A DNA stretch of 64,000 nucleotides from Hericium rajendrae (lineage: Eukaryota; Basidiomycota; Agaricomycetes; Russulales; Hericiaceae): the NCBI GenBank assembly GCA_033439255.1, contig CM065890.1:930001-994000 (forward strand). Reading direction: 5' to 3'. Within the stretch, counting starts at the first letter, position 1. Each line of letters begins with the position of its first letter. Positions 23,299-34,950 of this stretch are shown here, piece by piece. The notes under the pieces were generated by a model. The model was not told the DNA's origin. It saw only the letters and a list, made by a program, of their open reading frames with translations, and made no database searches. Made by a program: the position numbers and the translations under genes.

Positions 23299-26200
23299 AT
23301 GGCTCCCAAAACTCGCAGTAGCCGAGCGGATCCGCCTGCGGCTCCGACGCCTGCTCCGTCTCCAGTTGCCCCGGACAGAGAAGGCGACGCTGGCGATCTG
23401 CCCCTAGCCTTACCGCTGCCGGATGCCGACGAGGCGAATTCGCCTCGGCGGGATCCTCCTCCCCATCTTGGGCTGCCACTCGCGGACGACTCCCTTTCGA
23501 CCTCGCGCGGATCTAACGAGGACGCGCCCACGCTCGCCCTTCACATCGCGACGGCAGCAGCCATTTATGACGAGTTCCAACAAACTCTCGTCGATCGTAC
23601 CCTCCTGCCTGAGTATATAGCCGATCGCGATTTTGCGCGCTATAACGAGGCTGTCATCGTCAATCACGGAATCCAGGCAGACGGATCACCACGCTTTCAG
23701 TTATCTTTCACGGAAGCATCGGTATTGCACACTCTCGTCGAGCGCGTTCAAGGTTTCCTCGACCGTCTGTTCCAGCTATTCCCTTCAGAAATGCGGGTCG
23801 GCAGGATAGCATACCAAATCGATCCCAACTTCCGTCTGCAAGGCGTGCTAGAAGGCTGCGAATCCGCTATGCAAGTCTTCATGAACTGGCAGGCACTCGG
23901 ATATCGTCTTCAATGCGGGGCTCGATTCGTCGAGAAGTACCGCCAGGAATTCGTCACAGAACAGAGACCTCTGTCTCCAGCCTCCTCCACTGCTTCTGGC
24001 TTACAAGCTCGCCAACAGATGGCGGTTCACTCGGAATATCTACGCCAACTCTACGCTTCGAATTCCATCAAAACGCGGCTCCCTGTTCACCGTCAGGAAC
24101 TCTTCCAACAGAATCCTCCCGTGTCCCTACGGGCCATTATTCCAGTTCCCAACGAGGTCCGCAACTTGGACTGCCCTCCGTACCCGTCCGAACAGGACAG
24201 GTCGTCGGCTCCTTTGGCCACCTCCGCTTTCGCCGCTTCAGGACAGTCTTCGTTGTCACAAGCCGACGTATCGGCCATAGATCATGGACTGACTATGGCC
24301 GAAGGAGATTCAACTTACCGCGGTCCCGATTATTCACATCGATACGACGCGAGGCCTGTTAGTGGTGCTACCTTCGACCAAGAATTGCGAACTCGTCCGA
24401 GTTCGACGGCGCTACCCCAAGGACCCGCCGTGCGACGCCCTCGTCCATCCAACGTCATCTTCGGGCTCGCGCAACACTCAAGAATTCCGGGAGCCGCTGA
24501 GCTTCCCGACACGCCCGTCAGGCAGACCGGAACAGCGGCGATTCCGCCGCCGTTCGGTACTCCCTCTCGGGCTGATCGACCTCCTGGAGCCTGGTCCGCG
24601 CAAGACGCCTCGGCCCATTTTGCTCGCCTCCGTCAGAATGCCGAAGACCCCAGCCGAGTCAATCTCAACCCCGAGCCCGTCACCAACGTGCTTTCGAGAA
24701 TGAAAGGATCTCCTGCGCCCTCGCAGCAATCTTCCGGACCCGGAGGTTCGGGAAGCGGGGGACCTCCTTATGCAGGAGGGCCTCCCCATGCTGGAGGAGG
24801 CGGGGATCCCAGTGACCCTGGAAGCCCGGGTGGATCGGGGGGCCATGGCGGGAACGGTGGAGGACCTCCTCCGCAGCGGAATCTCAACCAACGCGTCCCG
24901 CGACCTCCGAACGCAGGGCCTCCCGATGGAACTGGACCGCCTGCTCCGCCGCCTCCGCCGCCTCTGGGGATTGCAGCCCATCCTGCACCGTCCGCCCTCG
25001 ACAAAGGCCCTCGTCTTAAGGAAGTTCTTAATCCTAGCGATTTGCCAGGATGGAACGGAAGCTCTTACACTGCCGTTAATTACTTCACGGAAGTGCAGCA
25101 ATTCGCTTCCATGGGCGGAACCCTGCCGGAAGTCATGGGCAGATGGCTATGGCGTCGCTTGGACGACGGGTCTTCAATTCGTAGCTGGTACATGCTGCTC
25201 CACGACGAACTTAAGGACTACATGTCGTCGCATTATCTCAACTGGCTCCAGGGCATCAAGAAGTATTGGCTCGGAGACAAATGGATGCTCGATCGCCAGA
25301 TTGAATTTTCCGAAATGCATTATCGACAGAAACACCACGAAAATGAGTCCCCGACCGACTTCATCACTCGTCGTCTCATGTACTCACGCATGATTATGGG
25401 CACCGGCCTCGACGGAGAAGAAGAAGTCCGCCTGGTCCTGCGCAATGCCAGCCCTGAGTGGCATAACATCCTCTACGCCTCGTCTATCACCAACGTGGCT
25501 GAACTTCTGCAGCGAGTCCGCTTGCAAGAAGTACAGCTACGTGCTGCTCACCGCGGTCGAGGTGTGGACATAGTCACGCACGATGAGCTCAACGCGCTCC
25601 TGGATAGTCGCTTCCGCGGTCGTAACGAGGGGGGCTCTGCTCGCCGTCCCTTTTTCGGAAAGCGACGGACCGCCAACGCCATCACAGCTAACGATGTCGA
25701 AGAAGAATTCCCGGTCTCCATCGAAGACAACGAAGCCGCTGCAGAGGCTGACCAGCGATTCCATGACGACGACGACTACGTCGACGGCGTGCGAGCTGAA
25801 GCCTTCGCCAATGAAGCGAAGCGTCAGAGGCCGCCTCCCAAAGGAGGCTATCCGTTTCCTAAAGCCGACCAAGTCAAGTCCTCGTGCAAGCCACCTTCCC
25901 CGTGCAAAGTCTGCAGCAGCAGCAACCATTGGGATAAAGAGTGCCCTCATTGGTCTTACTACGAGGCTAGGAAAACGGCCAATCGGTTAGAAGGATTTGA
26001 GGATACTTCCCGTACCAAATCCGAAGAAGCTGTATATAGCAAAGCCTTTGAGGCTCTTCTCTCTGAATCTATTTCTTCTGCCTATGTGGATATGGTTTCG
26101 CTCGATGCGGACCTGCGCGAAACGTGTGACTACCCGACTACACCTCCGGCTAAGTCAGCCTTCCTGTCCCGAACTCCTTTTGTTGAAGAAATCGAGGATG

Positions 26201-29200
26201 AGCACTTCGCGAATTTGCGGACGAAAGCACCCCAAGTGGATGGTCCCCTCTTAGAGGAGGTCGCTCCCGCTAACCGCCCTGTCGTTGACCTTCTGAAAAG
26301 GCGATTTGCCTTACCGGGACGAAACACTGAAGGCGTCTCAGTGCTCTCGATGCCGGGGTGGGTGCTCAATCGTCGGGGCTCACCCCTCAACCTTCGACTC
26401 GACTCGGGCGCCGACATCACCCTGCTGTCAGAAACCTTCTACAAGGAACTGCGGGACCCTCTGCCTCTTAAACGAGGTCTCAAGCTTCAGCTCCTACAGC
26501 TCACGGCGAAAGACGCGCGTCTGCTGGGATACGTGAATTTACCTGTCTTTGTGGAGGCTGTCAACGGCGAGATCCTATGCCTCGAAGCCGAGGCCTACGT
26601 GGTCTCCGGGATGACGGTCCCCATCCTTCTCGGTGAAGACTTCCATCAAACTTACGAGCTTGCGGTCACACGTCCGAGCACGGGCACTACAGTCACATTC
26701 GGCGAAACGGGCTATAGCGTGCTCGCCCAGCCATGCCAACACACTAAGGATCGCCGACTTGTCTCCCGCGCTAAGGGCTATCCCCTCGCCTGCTTCATTA
26801 AAGCGAAGTCGCACCGGCGTGCCAAGGCGCGACGCTGCACAGAAAAGCTCAAGTTCGGTGGCAAACTACATCTAGTCCGCGTCAAAAAGGACGTCCGTGT
26901 TCCTGCCAGTACTGTCAGCAAAGTCGAAGTCGAAGCACCTTTCCTAGACGATCGGACTTGGTTGGTTGAGAAAACCATTGTCGCTAATTCAGAGGACCCG
27001 ATCTTCGCGACACCCAACACGCTTGTCACGGGCTCCTTTCCCTACGTCCCTATCGCCAATACTTCGTCACGCCCTAAGTATCTTCACAAGGGCGATATTG
27101 TCGGGCAACTCGTCGACCCTGCCGAGTTCCTCGACACCCCGAAGGACCGCGCTCATCTCTCTTCGTTGCTGGATCACGCGAAGAAAATGGCCGTTCTAGT
27201 CGAGGCGTGCATGGCTGCTAGCGATTCGCGCGCCAAGCCCTCTGACGAACCAGCCCCCGAGGAGCAGTGGGGACCCAAGACGGCGGAGGTTCCCGACACT
27301 ACTGTCTATCCTTCCTCCGAGATGGAAGATTTGTTGGATGTCGGGGAACTCCCGGCTCATTTGCATGCCAAAGCCTGGGACATGCTACGACGTCGCGCCG
27401 GCACATTCGGCTTCGATGGCCGTTTGGGCAAACACCCATCCCGGGTCCACATTCGCACCCAGGACGGTCAGGTGCCTATCGCGGTTCCTATGTATGGGAC
27501 TTCCCCCGCCAAGCGCGAGGTTATCGACGACCAGTTCGACAAGTGGTTCGAGCAAGGTGTCATCGAACCTTCTCGTAGTCCGTGGAGCGCGCCCGTCGTC
27601 ATCGTCTACCGCAATAATAAGCCACGTTTCTGCGTCGATTACCGACGCCTTAACGCGGTCACAACGCCGGACGAGTTTCCTATCCCGAGACAAACCGAGA
27701 TCTTGTCCTCCTTGTCCGGTGCCCAAGTCCTCTCCTCTTTGGATGCCCTCTCTGGCTTTACCCAGCTTGAGATGGTGCCCGAGGACGTGGAGAAGACGGC
27801 CTTCCGCACGCACCGCGGTCTTTTCCAGTTTCTCCGGATGCCGTTCGGCCTGCGCAACGGGCCTTCCATTTTCCAGCGTGTCATGCAGGGCATCCTCGCA
27901 CCTTACCTGTGGCTCTTCTGTTTGGTATACATCGACGATATCGTCGTTTATTCCAAATCACACGAAGAACACCTCGACCATTTGGACAAGGTCCTCGAAG
28001 CCATCGAGAAAGCCGGGCTCACCCTTAGCCCCTCGAAGTGCCACTTGTTCTACAGTTCTATCATCCTTTTGGGTCACAAAGTGTCCCGGTTGGGCCTCTC
28101 CACTCACCGCGCCAAAGTAGAGAAAATCCTGACTATGCCGCGCCCCACTAAAGTCAGCGATTTGCGGACTTTCTTGGGTTTGGCTGTCTACTTTTCCACT
28201 TTTCTGCCCCATTACGCCAGCATCGCCACGCCTTTGTTTCAGCTTACGCGCAAAGGTGTTCGTTGGTCGTGGAGCTCCGCCGAGGAACATGCCTTTCAAA
28301 GCATTAAGGCGTCCCTCGCCGCTGCGCCCGTCTTGGGACACCCTGAACAGGGCACTCCATACCGCCTGTACACTGACGCATCCGCCGACGGCCTGGGTTG
28401 CACGCTCCAACAGGTCCAACACATTCAAGTCAAGGACCTCCGAGGCACCAAGGCGTACGATCGCTTGCAGCGAGCATATGATAACGGCCTCGCAGTGCCG
28501 CGATTCGTGACCTGCGTCTCATCTTCCGATACTCCGGACGCTTTCGCTTCCGAATGGGCAGCCTCTCTCGACGCCACCTTCGTTTTCGTCGAACGAGTCA
28601 TTGCTTATTGGAGCCGTACTTTCAAGCCCGCGGAGCGCAATTACTCGGCGACTGAGCGCGAGGCCCTCGCTGCCAAGGAAGCCCTAGTTAAATTTCAGCC
28701 CTTCATTGAGGGTGAGCATATCGTGCTGGTAACCGACCACGCTGCGCTGCAGTGGGCTCGGACCTACGAGAACAGCAATCACCGTCTGGCCGCGTGGGGT
28801 ACTGTTTTCTCCGCCTACCAACCTTACCTCGAGATCGTCCATCGACCGGGGCGTGTTCATTCCAACGTCGATCCCCTGTCCCGCCTGCTTCAGCATGTCC
28901 CGCCGCACGTCTCCCCTCCGCCCGACGATGCTCCGGCTATCGTGACCAATGGTACCGTCGCTGCTGAGGCTGAGGACTTTGCTCAGCGGGAGCCCGCTCT
29001 CAAGGTCGCTCAAGTTGTCATTACTGATATCCGGGATGCTCTCGCCGGCGGCGCTGCCTGCGCCCACGCCGTTCAAACGCGGTGTCGGTATCGCGAAGCC
29101 GCTGCTCGCTCTTCTGCCCCTCGCGTCCCAGACGTTGGGGGGGGGCACCGTCACCGACCCCTCTGCAGCGGGTCCTCTGAGTTCTTCCCCTCCAGATACT

Positions 29201-29262
29201 CTATCTGCCCTTCACCAGCCGGCGAGTCCGCCAGTGGTGGAGGGCCCTCGTCACCCCTCTGA
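23299..29262 (+). CDS. Outer element Gag-protease-RT-RNase H polyprotein
   Basis: One ORF of 1987 codons from ATG 23299. Residues 1-570 are Pro-rich and low-complexity. A Gag capsid-like part follows (about 570-750, LPGWNGSSYTAVNYF to LLQRVRLQEVQLRA). Next are a zinc knuckle CKVCSSSNHWDKEC (CX2CX4HX4C), an aspartic protease (LDSGADITLL and ILLGEDFH), RT (CVDYRRLNAVT, MPFGLRNGPSIFQR and the active-site VYIDDIVVY) and RNase H (LYTDASADGLG, ERNYSATEREALA, VTDHAALQW). Gag and Pol are fused without a stop. The last 100 or so codons of this frame look non-coding, because integrase continues in the +1 frame; a run of nine G at 29137-29145 is the likely break. Sense strand of the element. Confidence 0.9.
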   Translation: MAPKTRSSRADPPAAPTPAPSPVAPDREGDAGDLPLALPLPDADEANSPRRDPPPHLGLPLADDSLSTSRGSNEDAPTLALHIATAAAIYDEFQQTLVDRTLLPEYIADRDFARYNEAVIVNHGIQADGSPRFQLSFTEASVLHTLVERVQGFLDRLFQLFPSEMRVGRIAYQIDPNFRLQGVLEGCESAMQVFMNWQALGYRLQCGARFVEKYRQEFVTEQRPLSPASSTASGLQARQQMAVHSEYLRQLYASNSIKTRLPVHRQELFQQNPPVSLRAIIPVPNEVRNLDCPPYPSEQDRSSAPLATSAFAASGQSSLSQADVSAIDHGLTMAEGDSTYRGPDYSHRYDARPVSGATFDQELRTRPSSTALPQGPAVRRPRPSNVIFGLAQHSRIPGAAELPDTPVRQTGTAAIPPPFGTPSRADRPPGAWSAQDASAHFARLRQNAEDPSRVNLNPEPVTNVLSRMKGSPAPSQQSSGPGGSGSGGPPYAGGPPHAGGGGDPSDPGSPGGSGGHGGNGGGPPPQRNLNQRVPRPPNAGPPDGTGPPAPPPPPPLGIAAHPAPSALDKGPRLKEVLNPSDLPGWNGSSYTAVNYFTEVQQFASMGGTLPEVMGRWLWRRLDDGSSIRSWYMLLHDELKDYMSSHYLNWLQGIKKYWLGDKWMLDRQIEFSEMHYRQKHHENESPTDFITRRLMYSRMIMGTGLDGEEEVRLVLRNASPEWHNILYASSITNVAELLQRVRLQEVQLRAAHRGRGVDIVTHDELNALLDSRFRGRNEGGSARRPFFGKRRTANAITANDVEEEFPVSIEDNEAAAEADQRFHDDDDYVDGVRAEAFANEAKRQRPPPKGGYPFPKADQVKSSCKPPSPCKVCSSSNHWDKECPHWSYYEARKTANRLEGFEDTSRTKSEEAVYSKAFEALLSESISSAYVDMVSLDADLRETCDYPTTPPAKSAFLSRTPFVEEIEDEHFANLRTKAPQVDGPLLEEVAPANRPVVDLLKRRFALPGRNTEGVSVLSMPGWVLNRRGSPLNLRLDSGADITLLSETFYKELRDPLPLKRGLKLQLLQLTAKDARLLGYVNLPVFVEAVNGEILCLEAEAYVVSGMTVPILLGEDFHQTYELAVTRPSTGTTVTFGETGYSVLAQPCQHTKDRRLVSRAKGYPLACFIKAKSHRRAKARRCTEKLKFGGKLHLVRVKKDVRVPASTVSKVEVEAPFLDDRTWLVEKTIVANSEDPIFATPNTLVTGSFPYVPIANTSSRPKYLHKGDIVGQLVDPAEFLDTPKDRAHLSSLLDHAKKMAVLVEACMAASDSRAKPSDEPAPEEQWGPKTAEVPDTTVYPSSEMEDLLDVGELPAHLHAKAWDMLRRRAGTFGFDGRLGKHPSRVHIRTQDGQVPIAVPMYGTSPAKREVIDDQFDKWFEQGVIEPSRSPWSAPVVIVYRNNKPRFCVDYRRLNAVTTPDEFPIPRQTEILSSLSGAQVLSSLDALSGFTQLEMVPEDVEKTAFRTHRGLFQFLRMPFGLRNGPSIFQRVMQGILAPYLWLFCLVYIDDIVVYSKSHEEHLDHLDKVLEAIEKAGLTLSPSKCHLFYSSIILLGHKVSRLGLSTHRAKVEKILTMPRPTKVSDLRTFLGLAVYFSTFLPHYASIATPLFQLTRKGVRWSWSSAEEHAFQSIKASLAAAPVLGHPEQGTPYRLYTDASADGLGCTLQQVQHIQVKDLRGTKAYDRLQRAYDNGLAVPRFVTCVSSSDTPDAFASEWAASLDATFVFVERVIAYWSRTFKPAERNYSATEREALAAKEALVKFQPFIEGEHIVLVTDHAALQWARTYENSNHRLAAWGTVFSAYQPYLEIVHRPGRVHSNVDPLSRLLQHVPPHVSPPPDDAPAIVTNGTVAAEAEDFAQREPALKVAQVVITDIRDALAGGAACAHAVQTRCRYREAAARSSAPRVPDVGGGHRHRPLCSGSSEFFPSRYSICPSPAGESASGGGPSSPL

Positions 29263-30841
29263 TTCTCTAGACTTGTACGAGAAACGTCTTCGGTGGGAAG
29301 CCGATAACCCTCCTCCGACGATTCTCGTCCATCTCAGTGACGCTTATCTTCAACGGTTTATCGAGGGGTATAAGGCGGACCGTTCCTTCCAAGCCAAGTG
29401 GACCACGCTAGACGCGAGCTCAGGATCCTGGCAAGCGGGAGAGCGTTTCTTCAAGGACGCGAAGGGTTTGCTCTTCTTTCGCAACGCAGATTTCCAACCA
29501 CGACTCTGCGTACCCGCTTCGGAAAGGGCTGCGCTCATGGTTCAATGCCATGAATCTCCCTTCGAATCCGCTCATGCGGGACCTGAGAAACTGTGGCAAC
29601 TCATGAGCGGCAAGTTCTACTGGCCTAGCATGCGTAAGGACGTCGTGGAATTCTGCGCGACTTGCGACGTCTGCCAGAAAGTCAAGTCGACGAACTTCTC
29701 GAAGTACGGGAAGCTATTGCCTAACCCTATCCCACGTCGGCCGTACGACTCCGTATCCATGGATCTCATCACGGGCCTACCATGGTTGGAGGATTCCAAC
29801 TCTATTTTAGTGTTCGTTGATCGTCTCACTAAACATGCGCAATTTGTCCCTACGACGACTGGACTCACCACGGAAGGGTTCGCGCGTCTGTTCGTGAAGC
29901 ACGTCATTTGCCGATTTGGCATTCCACGATCTATCATATCCGACCGCGACCCTCGCTGGACGTCCCTCTTCTGGAAGAATGTTGCGAAGTACTTGAAAAC
30001 ACGCATGGCCCTGTCGTCTTCGCACCACCCGCAGCACGATGGTCAGACAGAGATCGTGAATCGCAAGCTCGAAGTCATGCTTCGAGCTTACGTCACCACT
30101 GATAAAAGTTCGTGGGCTTCTTGGCTCCATCTGCTCGAACACGCCTACAATTCCACCCCACACGCGTCAACGGGGGCTTCGCCTCATTTCGTGCTTTACG
30201 GGTTTGTCCCGACCAGCACCTTAGACTTCTTCTCTCCCATATCCCCCTCGACATCACCGCAAAGCGATTTGCTGAACGGTGATGCGAAGGCGTTTGTGGA
30301 CAAACTGCACTTTTATCGAGACAGCGCCCGCACGGCCATTGCTCATGCGCAGGTCAAGCAAGCTGACGGTTTTAATCGCACTCGCCGGCAGCTCGAATTG
30401 TCCGTAGGCGACCTCGTCCTCGTTAACCCTCATTCTTTAGAATGGTTAGAGTCGAAAGGTGAGTTCGCGAAGCTCACGCAGCGTGCAATCGGGCCCTTCG
30501 CCGTTCAGGAGCACCTGAACCCCAATGTCTATCATCTGGATATGTCTGACAAGTACCCTGGATCGACCGTTTTCAACATCCAACATTTACGGCGATATCG
30601 CAGTGCGACAGATGAAGTCGCTCGCACGGTTCTCCCCGAAACGCGACCCGACGTCGTAGCATCTGAAGAATACCAAGTCGAAAAGATCGTCGGGCACCGC
30701 TATGACAAGCGGCGCCGGCAAATGCTCTACTTGGTCCGCTGGGAGGGCTACTCCCCTCAGTTTGATCTTTGGCTCACGGCTCGCGATCTGCGTAACGCTC
30801 CTCGCCGCCTTTTTGCTTACAAGCAGTTCCATAAACTTTGA
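29137..30841 (+). CDS. Outer element integrase with C-terminal chromodomain
   Basis: Continues the polyprotein in frame 2 (that frame is open from 28949). The zinc-binding H-H-C-C region is HESPFESAH with CATCDVC. The catalytic D,D,E residues lie in SMDLITGLPW, IISDRDPRW and GQTEIVNRK. A GPY/F-like region follows (GPFAVQEHLNPNVYHLDM). A chromodomain closes the protein (YQVEKIVGHRYDKRRRQMLY, LVRWEGYSPQFDLWL), which places the element among chromoviruses that target heterochromatin-type histone marks (family knowledge). It ends at 30841. The +1 offset from the RT frame means this copy needs a frameshift, or the assembly has one extra G. Confidence 0.88.
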
Positions 30842-31208
30842 TCTCAGCCAGCTGCTATCCCGCCCTGCCTATTGTCTTTGCCTCCCTGTCTATTCTATTC
30901 TATTTTTAATTTCATTAAATTTTTCTTCTTCGTTCCTCTTCCGTCCCGGCACGCCGGCCCGCGCCGCCCGCTCAGTCGCGACTTCGCACTGTCCCGGCAC
31001 TTCCCTACGGCACTTCAATCCGCGCTAGCTACGCCCACACGCGTCTCAAACCCTCTTTCTTTCCTTATCTCTACTCCCATCTTCCTCTTCGGCGGCTTCT
31101 TCGCGTCCCTCTTCCTTCGCCTTCTCTTTTCTCTACTCTTCTTCTCCCTCTCCGTTCGTCTTTCCTGCGCTCGCTCTGACTACCGTGGCCCTGCGATTTC
31201 GCGACGCC
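30842..31208. other. Pyrimidine-rich spacer between pol and ORF3
   Basis: 367 bases, strongly C/T rich (long CTTC and TTTC runs). It has no supportable ORF. It could be a leader for ORF3 expression from a subgenomic or spliced RNA. Confidence 0.5.
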
Positions 31209-31801
31209 ATGGTTTCAGCTCCCCATGAGAGCCCCTCCGCCGACGGCGACGACCCGGCGCTCGCCGCGGCCTTATCCTTCGCCCTCCAGGATTCTCTGCA
31301 CACCCTCTCTATTCGCATCCTGGAGCGTACCACCGGCAGCAGCTATCGGGACGGCGCTTCCTTCCTTCCGCGCAACAGCGCCGGCGAGACTCTCCCTGCC
31401 TTCACCTCGCCGCGTTTTACGGGGCTTTGGGTGACCTTCGGCGACCGCTTTCCCGATCCCGCCTGCAACCTCGGGCCTCCTCCCTCTGATCCCTCGGACG
31501 AGCTTGGCCTGGCTTCGCCCGCGCCTGTCAACTGGGTCGACGCTCACGGCGTTTACCCCTGTTGGCACGACCCACTGCGGCCTTGGCTGGCTTACCGCCC
31601 TCTTCCCAGCGACCCCACGCGTCTCTCCTGGCTCTACGACCCCAGGGCCGCCACCCGCTGGCCGGTGATTTTCCGGGCAGGGGTTGCGCAGATCGATGCT
31701 GCCGGCACGCAAGCCATGGACCGCGACCGCGCAGAGGCCCTCACCATCGCGACGCAGCTGTCGGACTTCTTGGGCGTCGTCCCCTTGCCTCCCGCTCCTA
31801 C
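31209..31801 (+). CDS. Outer element ORF3, segment a (N-terminal)
   Basis: ORF3 begins at ATG 31209 (MVSAPHESPSADGDDPALAA). The frame is also open back to 31185 from a GTG. It contains DFG-unrelated, Trp-rich stretches (GLWVTFGDRFPDP, VNWVDAHGVYPCWHDPLRPW, RLSWLYDPRAATRWPVIF). I recognise no catalytic motif. It is cut by insertion I1 after CTCCTAC (31795-31801). Similar extra ORFs downstream of pol occur in other basidiomycete Gypsy elements, as far as I recall; function unknown. Confidence 0.65.
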
Positions 31802-31833
31802 CACCAGTATCAGCCCTTGAATAATTTTGTGGA

Positions 31834-31930
31834 CCAGCAAATTGCTGGTAGTGCATTCCAATACACCCAGCAACTTGCTGGCCGGCAACTTACCATGCTC
31901 ATTATTATGCACTCATATTATAATCTCGCT
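31834..31930. repeat. Left inverted repeat of I1
   Basis: Begins CCAGCAAATTGCTGG and has a second CCAGCAACTTGCTGG at about 31879. It aligns in reverse complement with 35070-35166 (for example GCATTCCAATA against CACATTGCAATA). Confidence 0.6.
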
Positions 31931-32670
31931 CGGGGCCGCTTACCGGGCCGTACGCTACACACTCCCGCGCGCTTAGCACGCCTACTACATCGGCTTGGCT
32001 CGGCACTGTGCCCGCTCCACCTCGGCACCGTTCCCGCCCCTGCTCGGCACCACCTCCCGCCTCGGCTATGCGCGCGCCGACCTCGGCTACGCGAATGCGC
32101 GCGCTGCCCGCCTCCCGCCCCCGCCGCCGCTACCCCGCACGTGCCTCCCGCCGCCACTCCTCGCCGCCTCCGTTTGATCTCGCGTGCGCATTGCTGCGAC
32201 GCGCGTCGTCAGCGCCGTTGGCGTTGCCGGCGTCGTCGCTGCTGCGACGCATGGGTGCACTGCGGGGCGCGGGGTGCGAGCGCGGGTGCACGCGCGCTGT
32301 TGTTAGCTACACGCGCCGTTGTTGGGGGGCTGCGTGTGGGCGCTGGACATGTGGCGCGGGTGCTGGCGTGTGGTGTGGTGCTGGGTATGCAGCGCGGTGC
32401 TGGGGGCCGTGCGCCGTTGCTGGGGGGTCTGCCCGTTGCTGGGGCACGCGGGCCGTTGCTAGGGCGTCGCGCATGGGAATCGTGGCATTGCGCATGTGTG
32501 CTGCGCGTCGAGCGCGTGTGCTGAGGCTCCGACGCCGGTGTTGAGCGACGCCCAGGGGTGCTGGATAGCCCGGGCGGGCGCTGGGCACGCTGTGCTGTGC
32601 GCGCCTGCGCGCCGCGCGTCCCGCATGCGGACGGCGTGTGTGGAGGCCCGCATACGCGCGCGACGGCCGC

Positions 32671-32710
32671 CGGGGGCTGCTGGGGGCTGCTGGGGGCTGC
32701 TGGGGGCTGC
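32671..32710. repeat. Tandem 10-mer in I1
   Basis: Four copies of TGGGGGCTGC (first copy starts with C). Confidence 0.85.
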
Positions 32711-34432
32711 TGGGAGGCCGAGAGAGGCGTGGTCGAGGGGCGTGGAGGCGCGTCGGATGCCCGAGAGGGATGGGAAATGGCGTAGGCGCGCGGAAAGCGA
32801 GAGGCGCGCGCGGAAAGCGAGAGAGGCGCGCGAAGAACGCGTAGCAACGCGTGTGCGCGAAGAGGAGGGAGGGTGTGGAGGAGAGGGTATAGGTGCAGAG
32901 GGAGAGGCCCGGAGGAGCCGCGTACGTGCTGTGGCGCGACTCGGAACGTGCCGAGACAGGCTGTGGCTGAAGGCCGAAATGCCCGACGTTCGAAGAGAGG
33001 ATCGTGCGGGCGTACATTTTGCGGAGGTTTGAACTGGAATTAAGTATGGAACATGTAAATACAGAAGAATAAAACATGTTTGCTAAGAATCTAGAGAATA
33101 AAACAAAATTTCGAGCCAGAACTAGCAAATTAACGTAACCCTACAGTAACCCTAGGCCCGACTTTGCACAGTCAAAGCTTGAATACCTGACTTTCTACAT
33201 ATCGGCTTCAGCGAGACGTTTTTAAGGATGATCATTTATGTACATACAAAGTATCAATTTTTTTTGATGTGATTCCAGAGCTTGAGACCAGAAATACATT
33301 CGAAAGATAGTCAATACTTGCCAAAGAAACATGTATCTAGCGAGATCCTATCGATTTTTGCCCGTAGAAAATACAGTAAATTTAGTATACATTAAGAACA
33401 TATGCCCAAATGTAAAACGTATGCCGATAGAGAGGTGAGAGAAGATGCGCTACAGAAACGCGACTCGAATCTGATGTCCGGCGTGCCCGAAACGTCGATT
33501 CGAGCTCGACGCGTTTGGCACATTGACAAGCGCCGTCCATTTTAGACGTGCTTATCAGTGCTTCGCACACAGAACGCTTCCAGTTCATTCTATTGGCACA
33601 GAACTTTGTATATACATTATTTCGTTGTATCTACAGCTAATACATTATTCGTAGAATTAACTGAAATTTATTCGCCTTGAAACTCGTGTTCGAATTTCGG
33701 CCAGCCTCGTTCGGTGCCCTGTTCGGCAATTGCCGAATCGGTGCCACAGTGCTCGTGGCTGAGCCATACCTTTTCCTCCTCCTCCCATGATCAAGCGGGG
33801 ACGAGCTAGGGCTCAATAGCCCTCGAATTTGTAAGTCATTCGTTTCTACGTATGTATCTACGTGTTATACTAACTATCTCGTTCTTTTGTCAGGCCTCGA
33901 ACACGCTGACGTGGCATGACAGATCACACGACGACGCCCACCTCCACTCCACTATCTCCCACCTCCCGCACTCGCAAACGCGCGCCCGACCTCGCCAGCA
34001 CGCGCGCAAGTGCTGCTGCGACCGCCCTCCGCGTTCGTGCGCGTCCACGTCAGCGGATCAGGCGCACGCATCAGCAATTCGCGTGCGTCTCAACGCCTGG
34101 ACCGCGCACCAGCGCCCCTGCCCGCGCAGCCCCGTCTCCTCTCGCGCGTGCGCTATGACAACGACTGCGTGTCATTGAGGCCCCGTGCCGCGTGCGTGCA
34201 CGCGCGCCCGTTTCCAGCCCGCGCGCCACGTCCGGGTCCGCGCGCATGTGCCAGTACCACACCCCAGCACCCGCGTGTGCGCAGCAGCTCGCCGCCCGCC
34301 TGCTCAGCACGCGGGTCCCCGCCAGCCCGCCCGCCTGCGCTCGTGCCACAAGACCGCCCGCGCACGTGCGCATAAGCAAGCCCCCCCTCTGCGTGCCGGC
34401 CCCCACGCAGCACACATCCCGCGCGCCCGCAT

Positions 34433-34565
34433 CCCAGCACCCCGCCCGCGCTTTCAGCACCCTGCCCGCGCTTTCAGCACCCCACCCGCGTGCCCCAGTG
34501 CCGTCCCCGCATGCCCCAATGCCGTCCCCGCGTGCCCCAGTGCCGTCCCCGCGCGTCCAGCGCCG
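34433..34565. repeat. GC-rich minisatellite in I1
   Basis: Imperfect tandem units: CCCGCGCTTTCAGCACCC twice, then about three copies of GTGCCGTCCCCGC-type 22-mers. Confidence 0.7.
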
Positions 34566-34891
34566 TGCCTCGCGCATCGCCGCGGGGTCCTCGCGCCGTG
34601 CGTCCCAGCGTCGCACCCGCCGTGCCAGCGCATCCCAGCCCCATGGCCCACGTGCTAGCACCCCCACGCGTACGCTGACCCGCGCGCGGGAGCCATCGTC
34701 GGCGCGCGGCAGATGCGCGGCCAGCGCAGTGGATGGCGCGGGCGCTAGCGGCACGCGGGCGCATAACGCTGCGCCGACTGGACCGCGGCGCGTACGCTCT
34801 GCAGCGGGCATGCGGCGAACAGCGCGTGCGCAGCTGTGGGGCGGGAGCGGGAATAGTAGTAGGCGGAAGCAGTGACAGGGCGGACCCGTAG

Positions 34892-34950
34892 GCGCCGGCG
34901 AGCGCGAAGGGAAGCGCCGGCGAGCGCAAAGGGAAGCGCCGGCGAGCGCG
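34892..34950. repeat. Tandem 22-mer in I1
   Basis: Three copies of a unit starting GCGCCGGCGAGCGC; copies 1 and 2 differ at one base, copy 3 is partial. Confidence 0.8.

Noticed and set aside
33680-33740. Possible tRNA from a GTTCGAAT box-B-like motif
   Set aside because: No matching box A or cloverleaf around it.
31934-34929. Many long Ala/Arg/Pro-rich ORFs on both strands of I1
   Set aside because: They overlap each other in several frames, follow GC-rich repeats, and show no domain or splice structure; open frames are expected in GC-extreme DNA.
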